Assembly (NCBI RefSeq): GCF_003696265.1 | Contig: NZ_RFFH01000005.1 | Span: 62,001-126,000, forward strand | Length of the DNA stretch: 64,000 nucleotides | Origin: Nocardia stercoris | GTDB lineage: Bacteria; Actinomycetota; Actinomycetes; Mycobacteriales; Mycobacteriaceae | Direction of reading: 5' to 3' | Part shown: piece after piece, positions 36,444-47,509 of the stretch | How positions within the stretch are numbered: the stretch's first letter is position 1 | Layout: each line of letters opens with the position of its first letter | The notes under the pieces: model-generated | The model's database searches: none | Seen by the model: the letters and a program-made list of their open reading frames with translations, nothing else | Told to the model about the DNA's origin: nothing | Position numbers and translations under genes: made by a program

Positions 36444-39400
36444 ATGACGAACGCCGAAACGCCTGAAGGCACAGCAAAACTCGCCGCTGCGCTGCGGGCC
36501 TCACTGAAGGAAACCGATCGGTTGCGAGCGCGCAATCGTCAGCTCGACGCGGCCTTGCGTGAGCCGATCGCGATCGTGGGAATGGCCTGCCGATACCCCG
36601 GCGGCGTCGAGTCACCGGAAGACCTGTGGCGACTGGTCTCCGACGGCGTCGACGCCGTCACCGACCTCCCGACCAACCGCGGCTGGGACATCGAGCGCAT
36701 CTACGACCCGACCGGCGAGCAGCCCAACCGTTCCCACACCCGTTCGGGCGGATTCCTGCACACCGCCGGCGATTTCGATCCCACCTTCTTCGGCATCAGC
36801 CCGAACGAAGCGGCCACCATGGATCCACAGCAGTTCCTGCTGCTCGAAACCTCCTGGGAGGCATTCGAACGCGCCGGAATCGACCCGGCGACCCTGCGCG
36901 GCAGCGCGACCGGCGTCTGGGTCGGCATGATGTACCACGACTATCCGGCCGCCGCGAACGCGGGATCGCTGGCCTCGGGCCGGGTCTCCTACACCTTCGG
37001 ACTCCAGGGACCGTCGGTCACCGTCGACACGGCGTGTTCGTCCTCGCTGGTGGCCATCCATTCGGCGGCCGCCGCACTGCGCTCGGGCGAGTGCGAGCTG
37101 GCCCTGGCGGGCGGTGTGACCGTGATGGCGGGCCCGGATACGTTGGTGGAGTTCAGCCGGCAACGCGGACTGGCCGTCGACGGCCGATGTAAGTCGTTCT
37201 CCGACAGCGCCGACGGCGTCGGCTGGGCGGAAGGTGCCGGTGTGCTGGTGCTGGAACGCCTGTCCGACGCGCAACGCAACGGCCACCGGATTCTCGCCGT
37301 GGTGGCCGGTTCGGCGGTGAACTCCGACGGCGCCTCCAACGGGCTGACCGCGCCCAACGGCCCCGCGCAGCGGCGCGTCATCGAGCAGGCGCTGACCAAT
37401 GCCGGCATCTCGGCCGCCGACGTCGACGTGGTCGAGGGGCACGGCACCGGAACGACTTTGGGTGACCCGATCGAAGCGCAGGCCTTGCTCGGCACCTACG
37501 GCCGTGATCGCGGGCCGGAACGGCCGCTGTGGCTCGGGTCGCTGAAGTCGAACATCGGACACGCACAGGCCGCCGCCGGCGTGGGCGGCGTGATCAAGAT
37601 GGTGCTGGCGATGCGGCACGGAACACTGCCGCGCACGCTGCACGTGGACCGGCCGTCGACCAAGGTCGACTGGTCCGCGGGCGAAGTCCGGCTGTTGACC
37701 GAACCGGTGCCGTGGCCGCTGCTCGATCGCCCACGCCGCGCGGGCGTGTCGTCCTTCGGCATCAGCGGTACCAACGCACACGTCATCCTCGAACAGGCTC
37801 CCGCCGCGACGACCCCGGCCGAGCCCGCCGATGTGGCGGCCCCGGCCGAGCCCGCCGGGGCGGTCATGCCCTGGGTGCTGTCCGCCGCCGGTTCCGGTGC
37901 GCTCGGCGATCAGGCCGTCCGCTTGGGGTCGTATGTCCGCGAAAACGCCGTCGCGGCACACGATGTCGGATACTCCCTGGCCACCACCCGCGCCACACTC
38001 GGCCATCGAGCGGTGGTCCTCGGTGCCGATCGCGACGAACTGCTGTCGGGTACCGAGGCATTGGGTCGCGGATACTCCGTACCCGGTGTGGTGTCGGGTC
38101 GCGCGGTGTCGGGTTCGACGGGGTTCGTCTTCTCGGGTCAGGGTGCGCAGTGGGCCGGTATGGCCGAGCGGCTGCGTACGCACCCGGTTTTCGCGGCGAC
38201 GTTCGACGAGGTCGTCACCGAGCTGAATCCGCTTCTCGACCAGCCGATTTCGCTCGGCGAGGCGCTGACCGCGAAGGGCCTGATCAACCAGACGGTCTTC
38301 GCGCAGGCAGGCCTGTTCGCCTTCGAGGTCGCACTGTATCGCCTGCTCGAGGCGTGGGGTCTGCGCCCCGACGTGGTGGCGGGCCACTCGATCGGCGAAG
38401 TCGCCGCCGCGCATATCGCCGGAGTGCTGTCGCTGTCGGACGCCTGCGCCTTGGTGGCCGCGCGCGGCCGGTTGATGCAGGCGCTCCCCGCGGGTGGAGC
38501 GATGCTCGCGGTGGGAGCGCCGGAATCCGCGGTGGCCCCGCTGCTGACCGCCGGGGTCTCGATTGCGGCGGTGAACAGCCCCACCTCGGTGGTGGTCTCC
38601 GGCATCGAGACCGAGGTCGACGCGCTGGCCGAGGTGTTCGCCGAGAAGTCCTGGCGGACAAGCCGTTTGCGGGTGTCGCACGCGTTCCATTCGGGACTGA
38701 TGGAACCGATGTCGGCGGAGTTCGCCGCTGTGGTCGAGGGTTTGAGCTTCGCCCGGCCGACCGTTCCGCTGGTATCGACCGTGACCGGCGCCCGGGTAAC
38801 CGATGAGATGTCGGACCCGGCGTACTGGGTGCGTCAGGTCCGCGCCACGGTGCGGTTCGCCGACGCGGTGAACACCATGGCGGACGCGGGTGTGGTGCGC
38901 TTCGCCGAGATCGGACCGGACGCGGTTCTCACGCCGATGGTGGCCGGCACCGTGGACGCCGAAGGCACCGTCGCGGTCGCGATGGCGCGCCGCGACGAGG
39001 CCACGACTGCCACGGTGACAACCGCGGTCGCGACGTTGTACGTGTCGGGTGCCCAGGTGGATTGGTCCGCGTTCCATCCCGGTGCGCAACCGATCGACCT
39101 GCCCACCTACGCGTTCCGACGCGAGCGGTTCTGGCTCGATGCGAAGCGGTATCTGTCGACGACGTGGCTGGGCGCCGAAGCCATCGGCGCCGATGCCGCG
39201 GGATTGGACCCGATCTCCCATCCCCTGCTGGGAGCGGTTGTCCCGCAGCCCGATTCGGACGGGGTGAGCTTCGTCGGCCGATGGTCGGTGGACTCGGTCG
39301 GATGGCTGGCCGAGCACAGCGTGCTCGGTACGGCACTGTTGCCGGGCGCCGGCTTCGTCGAATTGGCGACCCATGTGGGCGGATTGCTCGGTCACCCGAG

Positions 39401-42400
39401 AGTGGACGAGCTGATCCTGCACGCGCCGTTGACACTGCCCGCCCGCGACGGAGTCTCGGTACAGGTGGTGGTCGGCGCGGCGAACGATGCCGGTCGACGG
39501 CGCATCACAATTCACTCGCGCCAGCCGGATGCCGTGACATGGACGTTGCATGCGCAGGGCGACCTCACCGCCGACGACGGCCGGCCCGATTTCGATCTCG
39601 CCGCCTGGCCTCCGGCGGACGCCGAGGCGATCGACGTCGCCGACGCGTACACCGAGATGCTGGATGCCGGTTACGGATACGGCCCCTGTTTCCAGGGCAT
39701 GCGGGCCATGTGGCGACGCGGCGAGCACGGCGCCGACGGCCACGAGCTGTTCGCCGAGGTGGCCCTGCCGGATCCGGCGGCCGCCGCGGGATACGGCCTC
39801 CACCCCGCACTGTTCGACGCGGCCATGCATGCCCTCATCGTGGATCGAATTCGCACCGGTGGCCTCGACGCGCCGGCGCTGCCGTTCAGCTGGCGTGGCG
39901 TCGCGCTGCACACGGCCGGATGCAGCGCCGCCCGGGTCCGAATCCGGGTGCACGACAACCGTTTCACGCTGTGGCTGGCCGACAGCACCGGCAGCCCGGT
40001 GTTGTCGGTCGACTCGCTGGACACCCGTCAGGTGTCCCCGGACAGACTGCGCGCCGACCGGGTGGCCGATGCCTTGTTCACGGTGGATTGGATCGCCGCG
40101 ACGCCGGCCGCCACCGGTTCGGTAGCCCCCGCGCGTACCGCGGTGCTCGGCGCGCCGGGTGCGGCGGACGTACTCGGCTATCCGGACCTCACGACGCTGG
40201 TCGCGGAACTCGACGCAGCTGACGACGCTGTTGTCCCTGAGCTCGTTTTGCTCCATTGCGCGGATACCGACGACGCGTCGTCGCACGCCGCCCGCGAGGC
40301 GGTGCACGGCGTGCTGGCCACCGTTCAACAGTGGTTGAGCGACCCTCGATTCGCCGAGTCCCGTCTGGTGATTCTGACCAGCGCCGCGGTACGCACCAGC
40401 GAGTACGAGCAGGTACGCCCGGCGCAGGCGCCGGTCTGGGGTTTGGTGCGCGCGGCTCAGGCCGAACATCCGCACCGATTGCAACTGTTGGACCTCGATG
40501 GTTCGGCCGACCACGATCCGGTCGCCGTCGCCACTGCCGCCGCGGCCCTGGCGACCGAGCCCGAGGGCGCGCTGCGCGGTGCGAATCTCCTGGTGCCGCG
40601 GCTGGTTCCGCATCAGCTCACCGAGACGAGCCGCGAGCCGGTCGAGCCGTTGGACACCGGCACCGTACTGATCACCGGCGGCACCGGTGGGCTGGGTGCG
40701 CTGTTCGCACGGCACCTGGTCACCGAATACGGTGTGCGGCGGCTGGTGCTGACATCCCGGCGGGGGCCGCAAGCTCCCGGCGCCGACGCGCTGCGCGCCC
40801 AGTTGACCGAACTCGGTGCGCAGGTGACCGTCACGGCCTGCGACGTCTCCGATCGAGACGCGCTGAAAGCGCTGCTCGACCGGATCGGGTCCGAGCACCC
40901 GCTCACGGGTGTCGTGCATGCGGCGGGCGTCGCCGACAACGGCCTGATCGAATCGATGACGAGCCGTCGCATCGATGCCGTGTTCGCGCCCAAGGCCGAC
41001 GCCGCGTGGCATCTGCACGAACTCACCAGTGACCAGCCGCTGGCGCTGTTCGTTCTGGTGTCCTCCGCCGGGGGGTTGGTACTGGCCGCCGGGCAGGCCA
41101 ATTACGCGGCGGCCAACGTGTACCTCGATGCCCTCGCCACCTACCGCCGGGCGGCCGGGTGGACGGCCACGTCGATCGATTACGGCCTGTGGGAACGATC
41201 GAGTGGTCTGGGAACGGAACTGTCGGACGAAGATTTCGAACGGATGCGGCGACAGGGCTTTCCGGCGCTGTCCGAATCCGACGGACTGGCGCTGTTCGAT
41301 GCCGCCGTGGCCTCCGGTGTCGCCCAGCTGGCCGCGTTGCCTGTCGACCGAGCCGTGCTCCGCGCGCGAGCCGACCACGCACCCGCCCTGGTCCGCGGGC
41401 TGGTACCGATATCGGCACAGCCCGAGCAGCCGTCAGCGCTGCTGGAGCTGGTCGGCCTGCCGTCCGATGAGCGGCTTCCTCGGCTTGTGGAGTTCGTGCG
41501 CAAGCAGGCGGCCGCGACGCTCGGCTATGCGGATGTCGATCTCATCGCGGTCGACAATGTGTTCGGCGAAATGGGATTCGACTCGATCACCGCGGTCGAA
41601 TTCCGCAACGCCCTGCGCGACGCTACGGGCGTGCAGCTGCCGGGCACCCTCGTCTTCGACTATCCGACGCCGCAGATTCTCGCGAAACAACTGGACGAAA
41701 GGTTGGCCGAAGGCGAGGGCGCCCTCGCGACCGCTGTCCGCACGGCCGCCGAACGAGATCGTGAGGAGGGTGTTGCCGACGACTCGCTGTACGGAATGTT
41801 CCGCACCGCGGTGGGGAGGGAGCAGTTCTCGGTCGCTTTCCTGCTCCTGCACCTGACGGCACAGATGCGTGACCAGTTCACCGCCGACGACGAGCTGGAC
41901 GTCGAGCCGGAGATCATCCGATTGACCGACGGCGCCGCCACGCCGCGCATCATCTGCATCGCCCCGCCGATGGCGGCGGGCGGTGTGCGCCAGTACGCCA
42001 GAGTGGCCAGCAAACTGCGGACAGCCCGTGACGTGGTCGGCCTCGCACCTATCGGGTCCCATGCGGGCCAGCCACTGCCTACCGACTATGCCGCGGCCAC
42101 CAAGGCGTTGGTCCGGCCCATCCTCGACGCCGCCGAGGGTAAGCCGTTCATCCTGTTCGGGTACTCCTCCGGCGGGGTCCTGGCCTACAGCGTCGCCGAA
42201 CAACTGGAAGCTCTCGGCGGTCCCGCGCCCGCGGGAGTGGTGCTGGTGGACAGCTACCGGGTAGCCGAGGGCGACGGAAGTGAGTGGATCCTCAAGCCGG
42301 TCGCCGAGAACATGGTGACCAACGAGGCGGCCTTCGATCGATTCGACCCCGCCAGGTTGACCGCTATGGGCCAGTACATTCAGGTCCTCCGCGGTATTTC

Positions 42401-42608
42401 CCCCGGGAAGATCACCGCGCCCACCCTGTTCCTCCAGTGCGCACAGCGGATTCCCGGCGTCCCCGAGGACTTCGATGCGTGGCAAGCCCAGCCGTGGGAC
42501 GAGAGCCATCGCGTGGTCCAGGTGGATGCCAACCACTTCGCCATGCTGCACGACGGATCGGATCAGGTCGCCGCGGCGGTCGACGATTGGCTGGAAGGGC
42601 TGGAATGA
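36444..42608 (+). CDS. Terminal type I polyketide synthase D: KS-AT-DH-KR-ACP-thioesterase
   Basis: 2054 residues, starting 7 bp after gene C, with GAGGA at 36428-36432 as a distant ribosome site. N-terminal docking helix ([18 protein letters not shown]) of a subtype different from genes B and C. KS from ~40 with Cys198; the first His motif reads EGHGTGT instead of EAHGTGT. AT HAFH 746-749 (malonyl), DH His958 in [12 protein letters not shown] with ADN in place of LDD (Asn1499) and an [11 protein letters not shown] segment where most KRs have LAWGPW, ACP Ser1714. The C-terminal ~220 residues are a type I thioesterase with GYSSG (Ser1908), VLVDSY and a late NHFAML histidine. It should add the last unit and release the chain as a free acid or a lactone. 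No chain-ending reductase is present. Confidence 0.97.
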   Translation: MTNAETPEGTAKLAAALRASLKETDRLRARNRQLDAALREPIAIVGMACRYPGGVESPEDLWRLVSDGVDAVTDLPTNRGWDIERIYDPTGEQPNRSHTRSGGFLHTAGDFDPTFFGISPNEAATMDPQQFLLLETSWEAFERAGIDPATLRGSATGVWVGMMYHDYPAAANAGSLASGRVSYTFGLQGPSVTVDTACSSSLVAIHSAAAALRSGECELALAGGVTVMAGPDTLVEFSRQRGLAVDGRCKSFSDSADGVGWAEGAGVLVLERLSDAQRNGHRILAVVAGSAVNSDGASNGLTAPNGPAQRRVIEQALTNAGISAADVDVVEGHGTGTTLGDPIEAQALLGTYGRDRGPERPLWLGSLKSNIGHAQAAAGVGGVIKMVLAMRHGTLPRTLHVDRPSTKVDWSAGEVRLLTEPVPWPLLDRPRRAGVSSFGISGTNAHVILEQAPAATTPAEPADVAAPAEPAGAVMPWVLSAAGSGALGDQAVRLGSYVRENAVAAHDVGYSLATTRATLGHRAVVLGADRDELLSGTEALGRGYSVPGVVSGRAVSGSTGFVFSGQGAQWAGMAERLRTHPVFAATFDEVVTELNPLLDQPISLGEALTAKGLINQTVFAQAGLFAFEVALYRLLEAWGLRPDVVAGHSIGEVAAAHIAGVLSLSDACALVAARGRLMQALPAGGAMLAVGAPESAVAPLLTAGVSIAAVNSPTSVVVSGIETEVDALAEVFAEKSWRTSRLRVSHAFHSGLMEPMSAEFAAVVEGLSFARPTVPLVSTVTGARVTDEMSDPAYWVRQVRATVRFADAVNTMADAGVVRFAEIGPDAVLTPMVAGTVDAEGTVAVAMARRDEATTATVTTAVATLYVSGAQVDWSAFHPGAQPIDLPTYAFRRERFWLDAKRYLSTTWLGAEAIGADAAGLDPISHPLLGAVVPQPDSDGVSFVGRWSVDSVGWLAEHSVLGTALLPGAGFVELATHVGGLLGHPRVDELILHAPLTLPARDGVSVQVVVGAANDAGRRRITIHSRQPDAVTWTLHAQGDLTADDGRPDFDLAAWPPADAEAIDVADAYTEMLDAGYGYGPCFQGMRAMWRRGEHGADGHELFAEVALPDPAAAAGYGLHPALFDAAMHALIVDRIRTGGLDAPALPFSWRGVALHTAGCSAARVRIRVHDNRFTLWLADSTGSPVLSVDSLDTRQVSPDRLRADRVADALFTVDWIAATPAATGSVAPARTAVLGAPGAADVLGYPDLTTLVAELDAADDAVVPELVLLHCADTDDASSHAAREAVHGVLATVQQWLSDPRFAESRLVILTSAAVRTSEYEQVRPAQAPVWGLVRAAQAEHPHRLQLLDLDGSADHDPVAVATAAAALATEPEGALRGANLLVPRLVPHQLTETSREPVEPLDTGTVLITGGTGGLGALFARHLVTEYGVRRLVLTSRRGPQAPGADALRAQLTELGAQVTVTACDVSDRDALKALLDRIGSEHPLTGVVHAAGVADNGLIESMTSRRIDAVFAPKADAAWHLHELTSDQPLALFVLVSSAGGLVLAAGQANYAAANVYLDALATYRRAAGWTATSIDYGLWERSSGLGTELSDEDFERMRRQGFPALSESDGLALFDAAVASGVAQLAALPVDRAVLRARADHAPALVRGLVPISAQPEQPSALLELVGLPSDERLPRLVEFVRKQAAATLGYADVDLIAVDNVFGEMGFDSITAVEFRNALRDATGVQLPGTLVFDYPTPQILAKQLDERLAEGEGALATAVRTAAERDREEGVADDSLYGMFRTAVGREQFSVAFLLLHLTAQMRDQFTADDELDVEPEIIRLTDGAATPRIICIAPPMAAGGVRQYARVASKLRTARDVVGLAPIGSHAGQPLPTDYAAATKALVRPILDAAEGKPFILFGYSSGGVLAYSVAEQLEALGGPAPAGVVLVDSYRVAEGDGSEWILKPVAENMVTNEAAFDRFDPARLTAMGQYIQVLRGISPGKITAPTLFLQCAQRIPGVPEDFDAWQAQPWDESHRVVQVDANHFAMLHDGSDQVAAAVDDWLEGLE

Positions 42609-42614
42609 CGATTC

Positions 42615-42643
42615 GGCCGGGAGGGCGATTCGCCCTCCCGGCC
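42615..42643. terminator. Bidirectional terminator between PKS D and the methyltransferase gene
   Basis: A perfect 14-nt inverted repeat (GGCCGGGAGGGCGA and its complement) with a single central base lies 6 bp after the PKS D stop and 31 bp from the stop of the convergent methyltransferase gene. The folded stem would have 12-13 GC-rich pairs. There is no U-tract, which is usual for actinomycete terminators. It marks the 3' end of the PKS operon. Confidence 0.85.
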
Positions 42644-42674
42644 GCAGATCCCGCGCCGGGCGCGAGCTATCCGA

Positions 42675-43535
42675 TCATGCGCCGGTATACGTGAGCCGAA
42701 CCGCCGCACACCACGGTATCCGCTTGGCGCCCATCGGCATCCGGGGGCCGACGGGCGCCACCGCGAGCGACCACAGGAGCGGGGGCAAGCGGCGGAATCG
42801 GGCCGCCGTACGGAACAATCCGACCACCCCGTCCGCGGTCCAACCCGCATCGGCGAAGAATCGCAGCGGTTCGAGCGGCCCGAATTTCCAGGGTGAATTC
42901 TCGAGTAGCTTCTTGTTGACTCGGTTGAACCGATCGACCACCGGCTTGTTGTTCACATCCATGATCCACCAGTTGATTTCGGGCCGCGCCAGTGCCGCGG
43001 CCAATCCCGAGACCTCGTCTTCGGACAGGTAGTACACCAGCCCTTCGGTCAGTACGAGTGCCTTCTTCGCGCCTTCGAGCGCCTGGTCCAGGAATTGGTC
43101 GCGCGCCTTCGGGTCCGCGAGATCCACTGCGGCGCGGGTGAGCACGCAGCGGGGGGTCTCGTTTTCCAGAAGAAGGTTCTTCTCGGCGATCAAATCCGGT
43201 AGGTCGGCTTCGATCCAGCGGAGATCGGCGCGCAGATCGAGTCGATACGGTCGCGCGTCCAATCCCGCTGCCATATTGATGACCAGATCGCAGCCTTCGG
43301 TGAGGGTTTCGATGATCAGATCGTCGATGACCCTGGTTCTGGTGACCAGGTTCCAGCCGGCCAGCGAGTTCCGTGGCTCATTCGCGACGATGGCCTTGCC
43401 GGTTTCGCCGGCGAGCCGCTCCGCGAGCGGGTCGTGAAAGAGCGCGTCGGTACGGGCGGATTCGATCGCGCGATACGCGGCCACCCAATGGGCGGTGTCC
43501 GAGACATTCGAAACGGGTCCAGCGGAATTAGCCAT
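42675..43535 (-). CDS. SAM-dependent O-methyltransferase, leucine carboxyl methyltransferase / TcmP-like family (TIGR00027)
   Basis: 286 residues from the ATG at 43535; a TTG 18 nt further upstream is possible but has no better ribosome site. The SAM-binding motif I is INMAAGLDARPYRL, followed by WIEADLPDLIAEK, the pattern of the PF04072 family. Members include TcmP, which methylates a polyketide carboxyl group, and many uncharacterised mycobacterial paralogues. It is the last gene of a reverse-strand series with two P450s, 90 bp downstream of the nearer P450 gene. Its place next to a PKS that ends in a thioesterase suggests methylation of the released carboxylate or of a hydroxyl put in by a P450; that role is inferred. 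No signal peptide or membrane segment, so it is cytoplasmic. Confidence 0.85.
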   Translation of the reverse strand: MANSAGPVSNVSDTAHWVAAYRAIESARTDALFHDPLAERLAGETGKAIVANEPRNSLAGWNLVTRTRVIDDLIIETLTEGCDLVINMAAGLDARPYRLDLRADLRWIEADLPDLIAEKNLLLENETPRCVLTRAAVDLADPKARDQFLDQALEGAKKALVLTEGLVYYLSEDEVSGLAAALARPEINWWIMDVNNKPVVDRFNRVNKKLLENSPWKFGPLEPLRFFADAGWTADGVVGLFRTAARFRRLPPLLWSLAVAPVGPRMPMGAKRIPWCAAVRLTYTGA

Positions 43536-43625
43536 AGTTGCAGTCTCGCACAATAATTCGCCGTGGGCACAGCGAGACCTCGCGGCGAATCAGTGAATCG
43601 CATTGCGGGCGGAGCGATTGCCGCG

Positions 43626-44840
43626 TTACAGCAGGACGGGAACCGACCGATGGCCGTTGGAAACGAAGCTGCCCAGCGGCCGGAGTTCGGCGGGGTCCAC
43701 CGCCAATCGCATATTCGGAAACCGCTCGAACAAGGCCGGCAGTGCGATCGCCGCCTCGAGCCGGGCCAATGGCGCACCGAGACAATGGTGCGCACCGTAT
43801 CCGAAGGCGACGTGCTCCTTGTTTGCCCGGTGCACGTCGAAATCCCCAGCGGTGCCACCGTGAATCCTCGGGTCCCGACTCGCGGCCCCGTAGGAGGCGA
43901 GGATCGCCTCGCCCGCGGCGATCCGAACGCCGGCGATCTCGATATCGTCGACCGCGTATCGCAGAGGCAGATGCGTGATCGGCGGCTGGTATCGCAGCGC
44001 TTCCTCGATCACCTCCGACCATGGCGCCCGGCCGGCGAGTACTTCGGCGCGCTGTTCCGGGTTGGTCAGCAAGGCGACGATCGCCTGGTCGAGCAGATTG
44101 ACCGTAGTCTCGTGACCGGCATTGATCACCAGAATCAAGGTGTCGATCAATTCTTTTTGCGTCAGCCGGTCGGAGTCCTCGTCGACAGCCGAGAGCAGCG
44201 CACTCGTCAGGTCGTCGCCGGGGTGGCCGCGGCGGTAGAAGATCAATTGCCCCATGAGTGAGACCATGGTGCGGACATTGGCCTGCGCCTGCGCCGGCGT
44301 GAAGGAAGTGTCGAAGAACCCGTCGACGCACGCGTGGATTTTGGCATCCAAATGCTTTGGTACGCCGAGCAATTCACCGATAACCTGGATCGGCACCGGG
44401 TACGCGTAGGTGGGCCGCAAGTCGACGACTTCACCCGCGGGAATGGCATCCAGCCGTTTCAGCAGTCCATCGACGATGGCTTCGATCCCCGGACGCATCA
44501 GGGTGGTACGACGATTTGTGAATGCCGGGGCCACGAGTTTGCGGAGGCGGCGGTGCTGGGGGCCGTAAGCGGTGAACATGTTCTCCGCTATGACCCACGG
44601 GTGCAATGGCCACCGGTGATCGATCTCCCCGTTCTTGTAGGCCGTCCAGTGCTGCCGTGGATCCTTGGACACTCGGGGATCGGCGAGCAGTTCTTTCAGC
44701 ACCGCCGCATCGGTGACCGCCCAAGCCCGTACCCCACCGGGCAATCCCACCACCGAGACCGGCCCGCGCAGGCGTATCCGCTCGTTCTCGGCCTGAACAT
44801 CGGCACCCGTGGGATCCAGCACAATTGCTTCAGTATTCAA
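43626..44840 (-). CDS. Cytochrome P450 (bacterial CYP107-like), first of two
   Basis: 404 residues, the usual length for a soluble bacterial P450. Heme loop [10 protein letters not shown] with Cys353, I-helix AGHETT at 241-246 with the normal acid-alcohol pair (Glu244-Thr245), K-helix EALR. The start is TTG, chosen because GGGAG sits 8 nt upstream and the next candidate codon has no ribosome site. It should hydroxylate or epoxidise a small hydrophobic substrate using ferredoxin partners encoded elsewhere; no ferredoxin gene is next to it. It lies between the other P450 and the methyltransferase on the same strand, so co-transcription and a role in tailoring the polyene are likely but not shown. 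Confidence 0.95.
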   Translation of the reverse strand: MNTEAIVLDPTGADVQAENERIRLRGPVSVVGLPGGVRAWAVTDAAVLKELLADPRVSKDPRQHWTAYKNGEIDHRWPLHPWVIAENMFTAYGPQHRRLRKLVAPAFTNRRTTLMRPGIEAIVDGLLKRLDAIPAGEVVDLRPTYAYPVPIQVIGELLGVPKHLDAKIHACVDGFFDTSFTPAQAQANVRTMVSLMGQLIFYRRGHPGDDLTSALLSAVDEDSDRLTQKELIDTLILVINAGHETTVNLLDQAIVALLTNPEQRAEVLAGRAPWSEVIEEALRYQPPITHLPLRYAVDDIEIAGVRIAAGEAILASYGAASRDPRIHGGTAGDFDVHRANKEHVAFGYGAHHCLGAPLARLEAAIALPALFERFPNMRLAVDPAELRPLGSFVSNGHRSVPVLL

Positions 44841-44848
44841 GGACCAAA

Positions 44849-44853
44849 CTCCC
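44849..44853 (-). promoter_or_regulatory. Ribosome binding site deciding the TTG start of the first P450
   Basis: Read on the reverse strand this is GGGAG, 8 nt before TTG at 44840. The in-frame GTG seven codons later lacks any purine-rich site, so the TTG is preferred. Confidence 0.6.
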
Positions 44854-45026
44854 GAGCCGCGGGGCGAACCCCATACTGCCTCAATCTTGTTCCAGCGCAG
44901 GTCATACGAAACCGACCCGCCTTACCGACACCACCTCGCGCAGCGGAAGGCGCTGGGCGACAACTCGATTCCCACAGCGAACTTACCATCATCGGTTCGA
45001 GTCGCGGACATCGTGCGAACGCGGTG

Positions 45027-46310
45027 TCAGCGGGACTTCAGCCGAGCGGGCATGTGCGCATACCCGTGCAGAGTGGACAGCGGCCGGCGGGTCGGCTCGC
45101 CGTCGAGGCGGATATCCGGGAAGCGTTCGAAGAGGGCAGGCAATGCATGCAGGGCCTCCAGTCGCGCCAGGTACGCGCCGAGGCAACCGTGTATGCCGGT
45201 GCCGAAGGAGAGGTGATCCCCGGCGTTGGGGCGGGTGACGTCGAACCGGGTCGGGTCGGGGAATTTGACGGGATCGCGGTTGGCGCCGGCCAGGGAGACG
45301 AGGACCGACTTTCCCGGCTCGAGGGGAACGCCTCCGTCGAATTCCACCGGCTCCAGGACGCGACGGACGGTCATCTGGATCGGCGGGTCGAAGCGCAGCA
45401 GTTCCTCGATCGCAAGTGGCCAGCGCTCGGGCTCGAGGCGAAGGAGGTCGAGTTGACCGGCGTGGGACAACAGGAGCGGGACGGCATTACCGATCAGGTT
45501 CGTGGTGTTGATGAAACCCGCGCCCAGCAGCAGGCTGGCGCTGGACAGCAATTCGTCGTCGGTCTGGTCGCTCGTGGAGACCAGGAGGCTGAAGATATCG
45601 TCCCCGGGTTCGCGGCGCAGCTTCTCGATGTGAGCTGCGAGGTAGTCCTTCATCGCCGCGGTCGCGGCCATCGCGTGGCGGTGGGTCTGCCAGGAAACTC
45701 CGACATCCAGAAGCGGAGCGACCGCGTACCCCCAACGCTGGAACAGCGGGCGATCGGCCGCCGGGAAGCCCATCATCTCCGCGATGAGAGCGATCGGCAC
45801 CTGCGCGGCGAAATCCGCGATCAGGTCCGCGGATCCGCGCGCAGCCATCGCGTCGAGCAGCTCCGCGATGACTTCGCGGACCTGATCGCCCAGGCGGGAG
45901 ACGGCGCGGGGGGTGAACGCGGAGGCGACCGATTTGCGCAGGCGTCCGTGCTCCGGCGGGTCCTGCGCGAACATGGATGGCGCTTCGATCGGGTTGGGTG
46001 GCAACACAACTCGCTCGGCGTAGCGGCGCAACAGGAGGGGCACGGCCGGATCGATCGGCACGCGCACGCCGAATCGTCTGTCGCGCAGGATTTCCCGGCA
46101 CAGCTCGTAGTCGAAGGCGGCATAACCGAACGGCGTGAGCTGCACCCCGCCGGCGCCGCGCAGCTGATCGATCAGCGAGTAAGGGTCGTCGTAGCCTTCA
46201 TCCCCGCTGAGCAGTCGGGCGAACGGGTCACCCACGCCGCGCAGCGCGAGAAACCCCAGCCGCGGCAACCCGTGCTCCGCCGCCCACCGTATCGAGTACC
46301 CCGCGTTCAT
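45027..46310 (-). CDS. Cytochrome P450, second of two, with a non-canonical I-helix
   Basis: 427 residues from the ATG at 46310, preceded by AGGGG 4 nt away. Heme loop FGTGIHGCLG with Cys376 and K-helix ELLR are normal. The I-helix reads GAGFINTTNLIGN; aligned with the family pattern AGFETTxNLIGN, the acid is Ile267 and the oxygen-activating Thr is Asn268. P450s lacking this pair exist and often use substrate groups or water for proton delivery, or do peroxygenase, coupling or desaturation chemistry. The N-terminus (~45 residues before the first conserved helix) is longer than in the other P450. It is first in the reverse-strand tailoring series and separated from the upstream hydrolase gene by hairpins, so it probably has its own promoter in 46311-46460. 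Confidence 0.94.
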   Translation of the reverse strand: MNAGYSIRWAAEHGLPRLGFLALRGVGDPFARLLSGDEGYDDPYSLIDQLRGAGGVQLTPFGYAAFDYELCREILRDRRFGVRVPIDPAVPLLLRRYAERVVLPPNPIEAPSMFAQDPPEHGRLRKSVASAFTPRAVSRLGDQVREVIAELLDAMAARGSADLIADFAAQVPIALIAEMMGFPAADRPLFQRWGYAVAPLLDVGVSWQTHRHAMAATAAMKDYLAAHIEKLRREPGDDIFSLLVSTSDQTDDELLSSASLLLGAGFINTTNLIGNAVPLLLSHAGQLDLLRLEPERWPLAIEELLRFDPPIQMTVRRVLEPVEFDGGVPLEPGKSVLVSLAGANRDPVKFPDPTRFDVTRPNAGDHLSFGTGIHGCLGAYLARLEALHALPALFERFPDIRLDGEPTRRPLSTLHGYAHMPARLKSR

Positions 46311-46460
46311 TGAACCCCTGTGTCGTAACGAAAACCGCAAGGGCCAACGCCTCGCCGATCCCAATATAGGCGGCCGGGGCCCACCTGCCATCGCTGAACG
46401 ACATCGCGCTCGCTGCACGATCCTGGAGATCGTTCGAAGTGGGTCGCGGCCACGATCGAA

Positions 46461-46508
46461 GGCTGCCGGCGGGGTAGGACCGGCAGCCGGGTGGGCGAGT
46501 GCTCGCCC
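46461..46508 (-). terminator. Tandem hairpins downstream of the alpha/beta hydrolase gene
   Basis: Two adjacent hairpins: GGCTGCCGG (46461-46469) with its complement at 46480-46488, and GGGCGAG with its complement across a 2-nt centre at 46493-46508. They start 5 bp past the stop of the reverse-strand hydrolase gene and separate it from the P450 series. Confidence 0.7.
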
Positions 46509-46513
46509 GGCCG

Positions 46514-47443
46514 TCAGGATCCGCTCGACTCCTCCGGGGCGTGCAGCCGGCCCGCACGCAACAGGGCCTGCCAGTGCTCCCGGTCGTACTCGGCCGGCTC
46601 GGTGTCGAGCAGGAACGCCTGGACGATCTTGGTGAACCGGTCCGGGTCGGCGTGGTGCGGGAAATGGCCCGCGCCCTCGAACACCTCGAGCTGGCTGCCC
46701 GGGAACAGCGCATGCGCGGTCTCGGCATGCCGATAGGGGATGATCGCGTCCTCGGTGCCCCACATGATCATCGCGGGCATCGAAGCGGCGAGGTAGCCGC
46801 GATCGAGCATGGTGATCGCCTGCCCGTACGGATCGGCAGCCGCGCGGATGGTGCGTAGGAATGCCCGGCGCGCAGTGGGATTCGCGAGCTTCCCGTACAG
46901 GCGCAGCACGTAGTCGAGGTCCTCGCCCAGACCCATGCCGCCGAGGCGGCGCAGCACCGGCGCCAGCAGGTGCACCGCCGCCCGGACCGGCGGACTGGTC
47001 AGCACCGAGATCGCCGGATCCGCGCCGGGCATGGTCGCCGCCCGGAACACCGGATGCACCCCGCGGCCCATCCCGGCGCTGGCCACCAGGATCAACCGCT
47101 CGCACCGGTCCGGGAACTGGTAGGCGAACTGCAGCGCCACACCCCCGCCGAGCGAATGTCCGACCAGGGTCACCCGGTCGATCCCCAGCACGGTGAGCAG
47201 GTCGCGCATCCCGCACGCGTACGCGGCGACCGCGTAGTCGGCCCGCGGTTTCGCGGACTCGCCGTGTCCGAGCAGATCCGGTGCGATGACCGTGTAGTGC
47301 TCGGCCAGTTCGTCGAACACCGGCTCCCAGGTCACCGAACTGTCCGCGATCCCGTGGATCAACAACAGCGGCGGCCCGGAACCGGCCATCCGGTAGGCCC
47401 GGCGGTAGCCGTGTACCCGGACGTAATGTAGATCCGCTCCCAT
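46514..47443 (-). CDS. Alpha/beta hydrolase
   Basis: 309 residues with the fold's landmarks: oxyanion segment LLLIHGIADSS, nucleophile elbow GHSLGG (Ser97), an acid in GTEDAIIPY and a late His in GAGHFPHH. No signal peptide, so it is a cytoplasmic esterase or related hydrolase. The C-terminus carries about 30 extra residues (EYDREHWQALLRAG). The gene lies between the P450s and the WYL regulator on the same strand as both, 66 bp from the regulator. It may be read through from the regulator promoter, or may belong to the edge of the biosynthetic cluster as an editing or second hydrolytic enzyme. Its substrate cannot be inferred. Confidence 0.88.
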   Translation of the reverse strand: MGADLHYVRVHGYRRAYRMAGSGPPLLLIHGIADSSVTWEPVFDELAEHYTVIAPDLLGHGESAKPRADYAVAAYACGMRDLLTVLGIDRVTLVGHSLGGGVALQFAYQFPDRCERLILVASAGMGRGVHPVFRAATMPGADPAISVLTSPPVRAAVHLLAPVLRRLGGMGLGEDLDYVLRLYGKLANPTARRAFLRTIRAAADPYGQAITMLDRGYLAASMPAMIMWGTEDAIIPYRHAETAHALFPGSQLEVFEGAGHFPHHADPDRFTKIVQAFLLDTEPAEYDREHWQALLRAGRLHAPEESSGS

Positions 47444-47509
47444 CTCGTGAGTGTGGTCGCGCCGCGTTGCCGGGTGATCTACGGCGTGTTAGTAGCGTGT
47501 GACATGGGC

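Noticed and set aside
36612..41378. 1588-codon reverse-strand open frame across PKS D
   Set aside because: Shadow of the PKS coding strand for the same reason.
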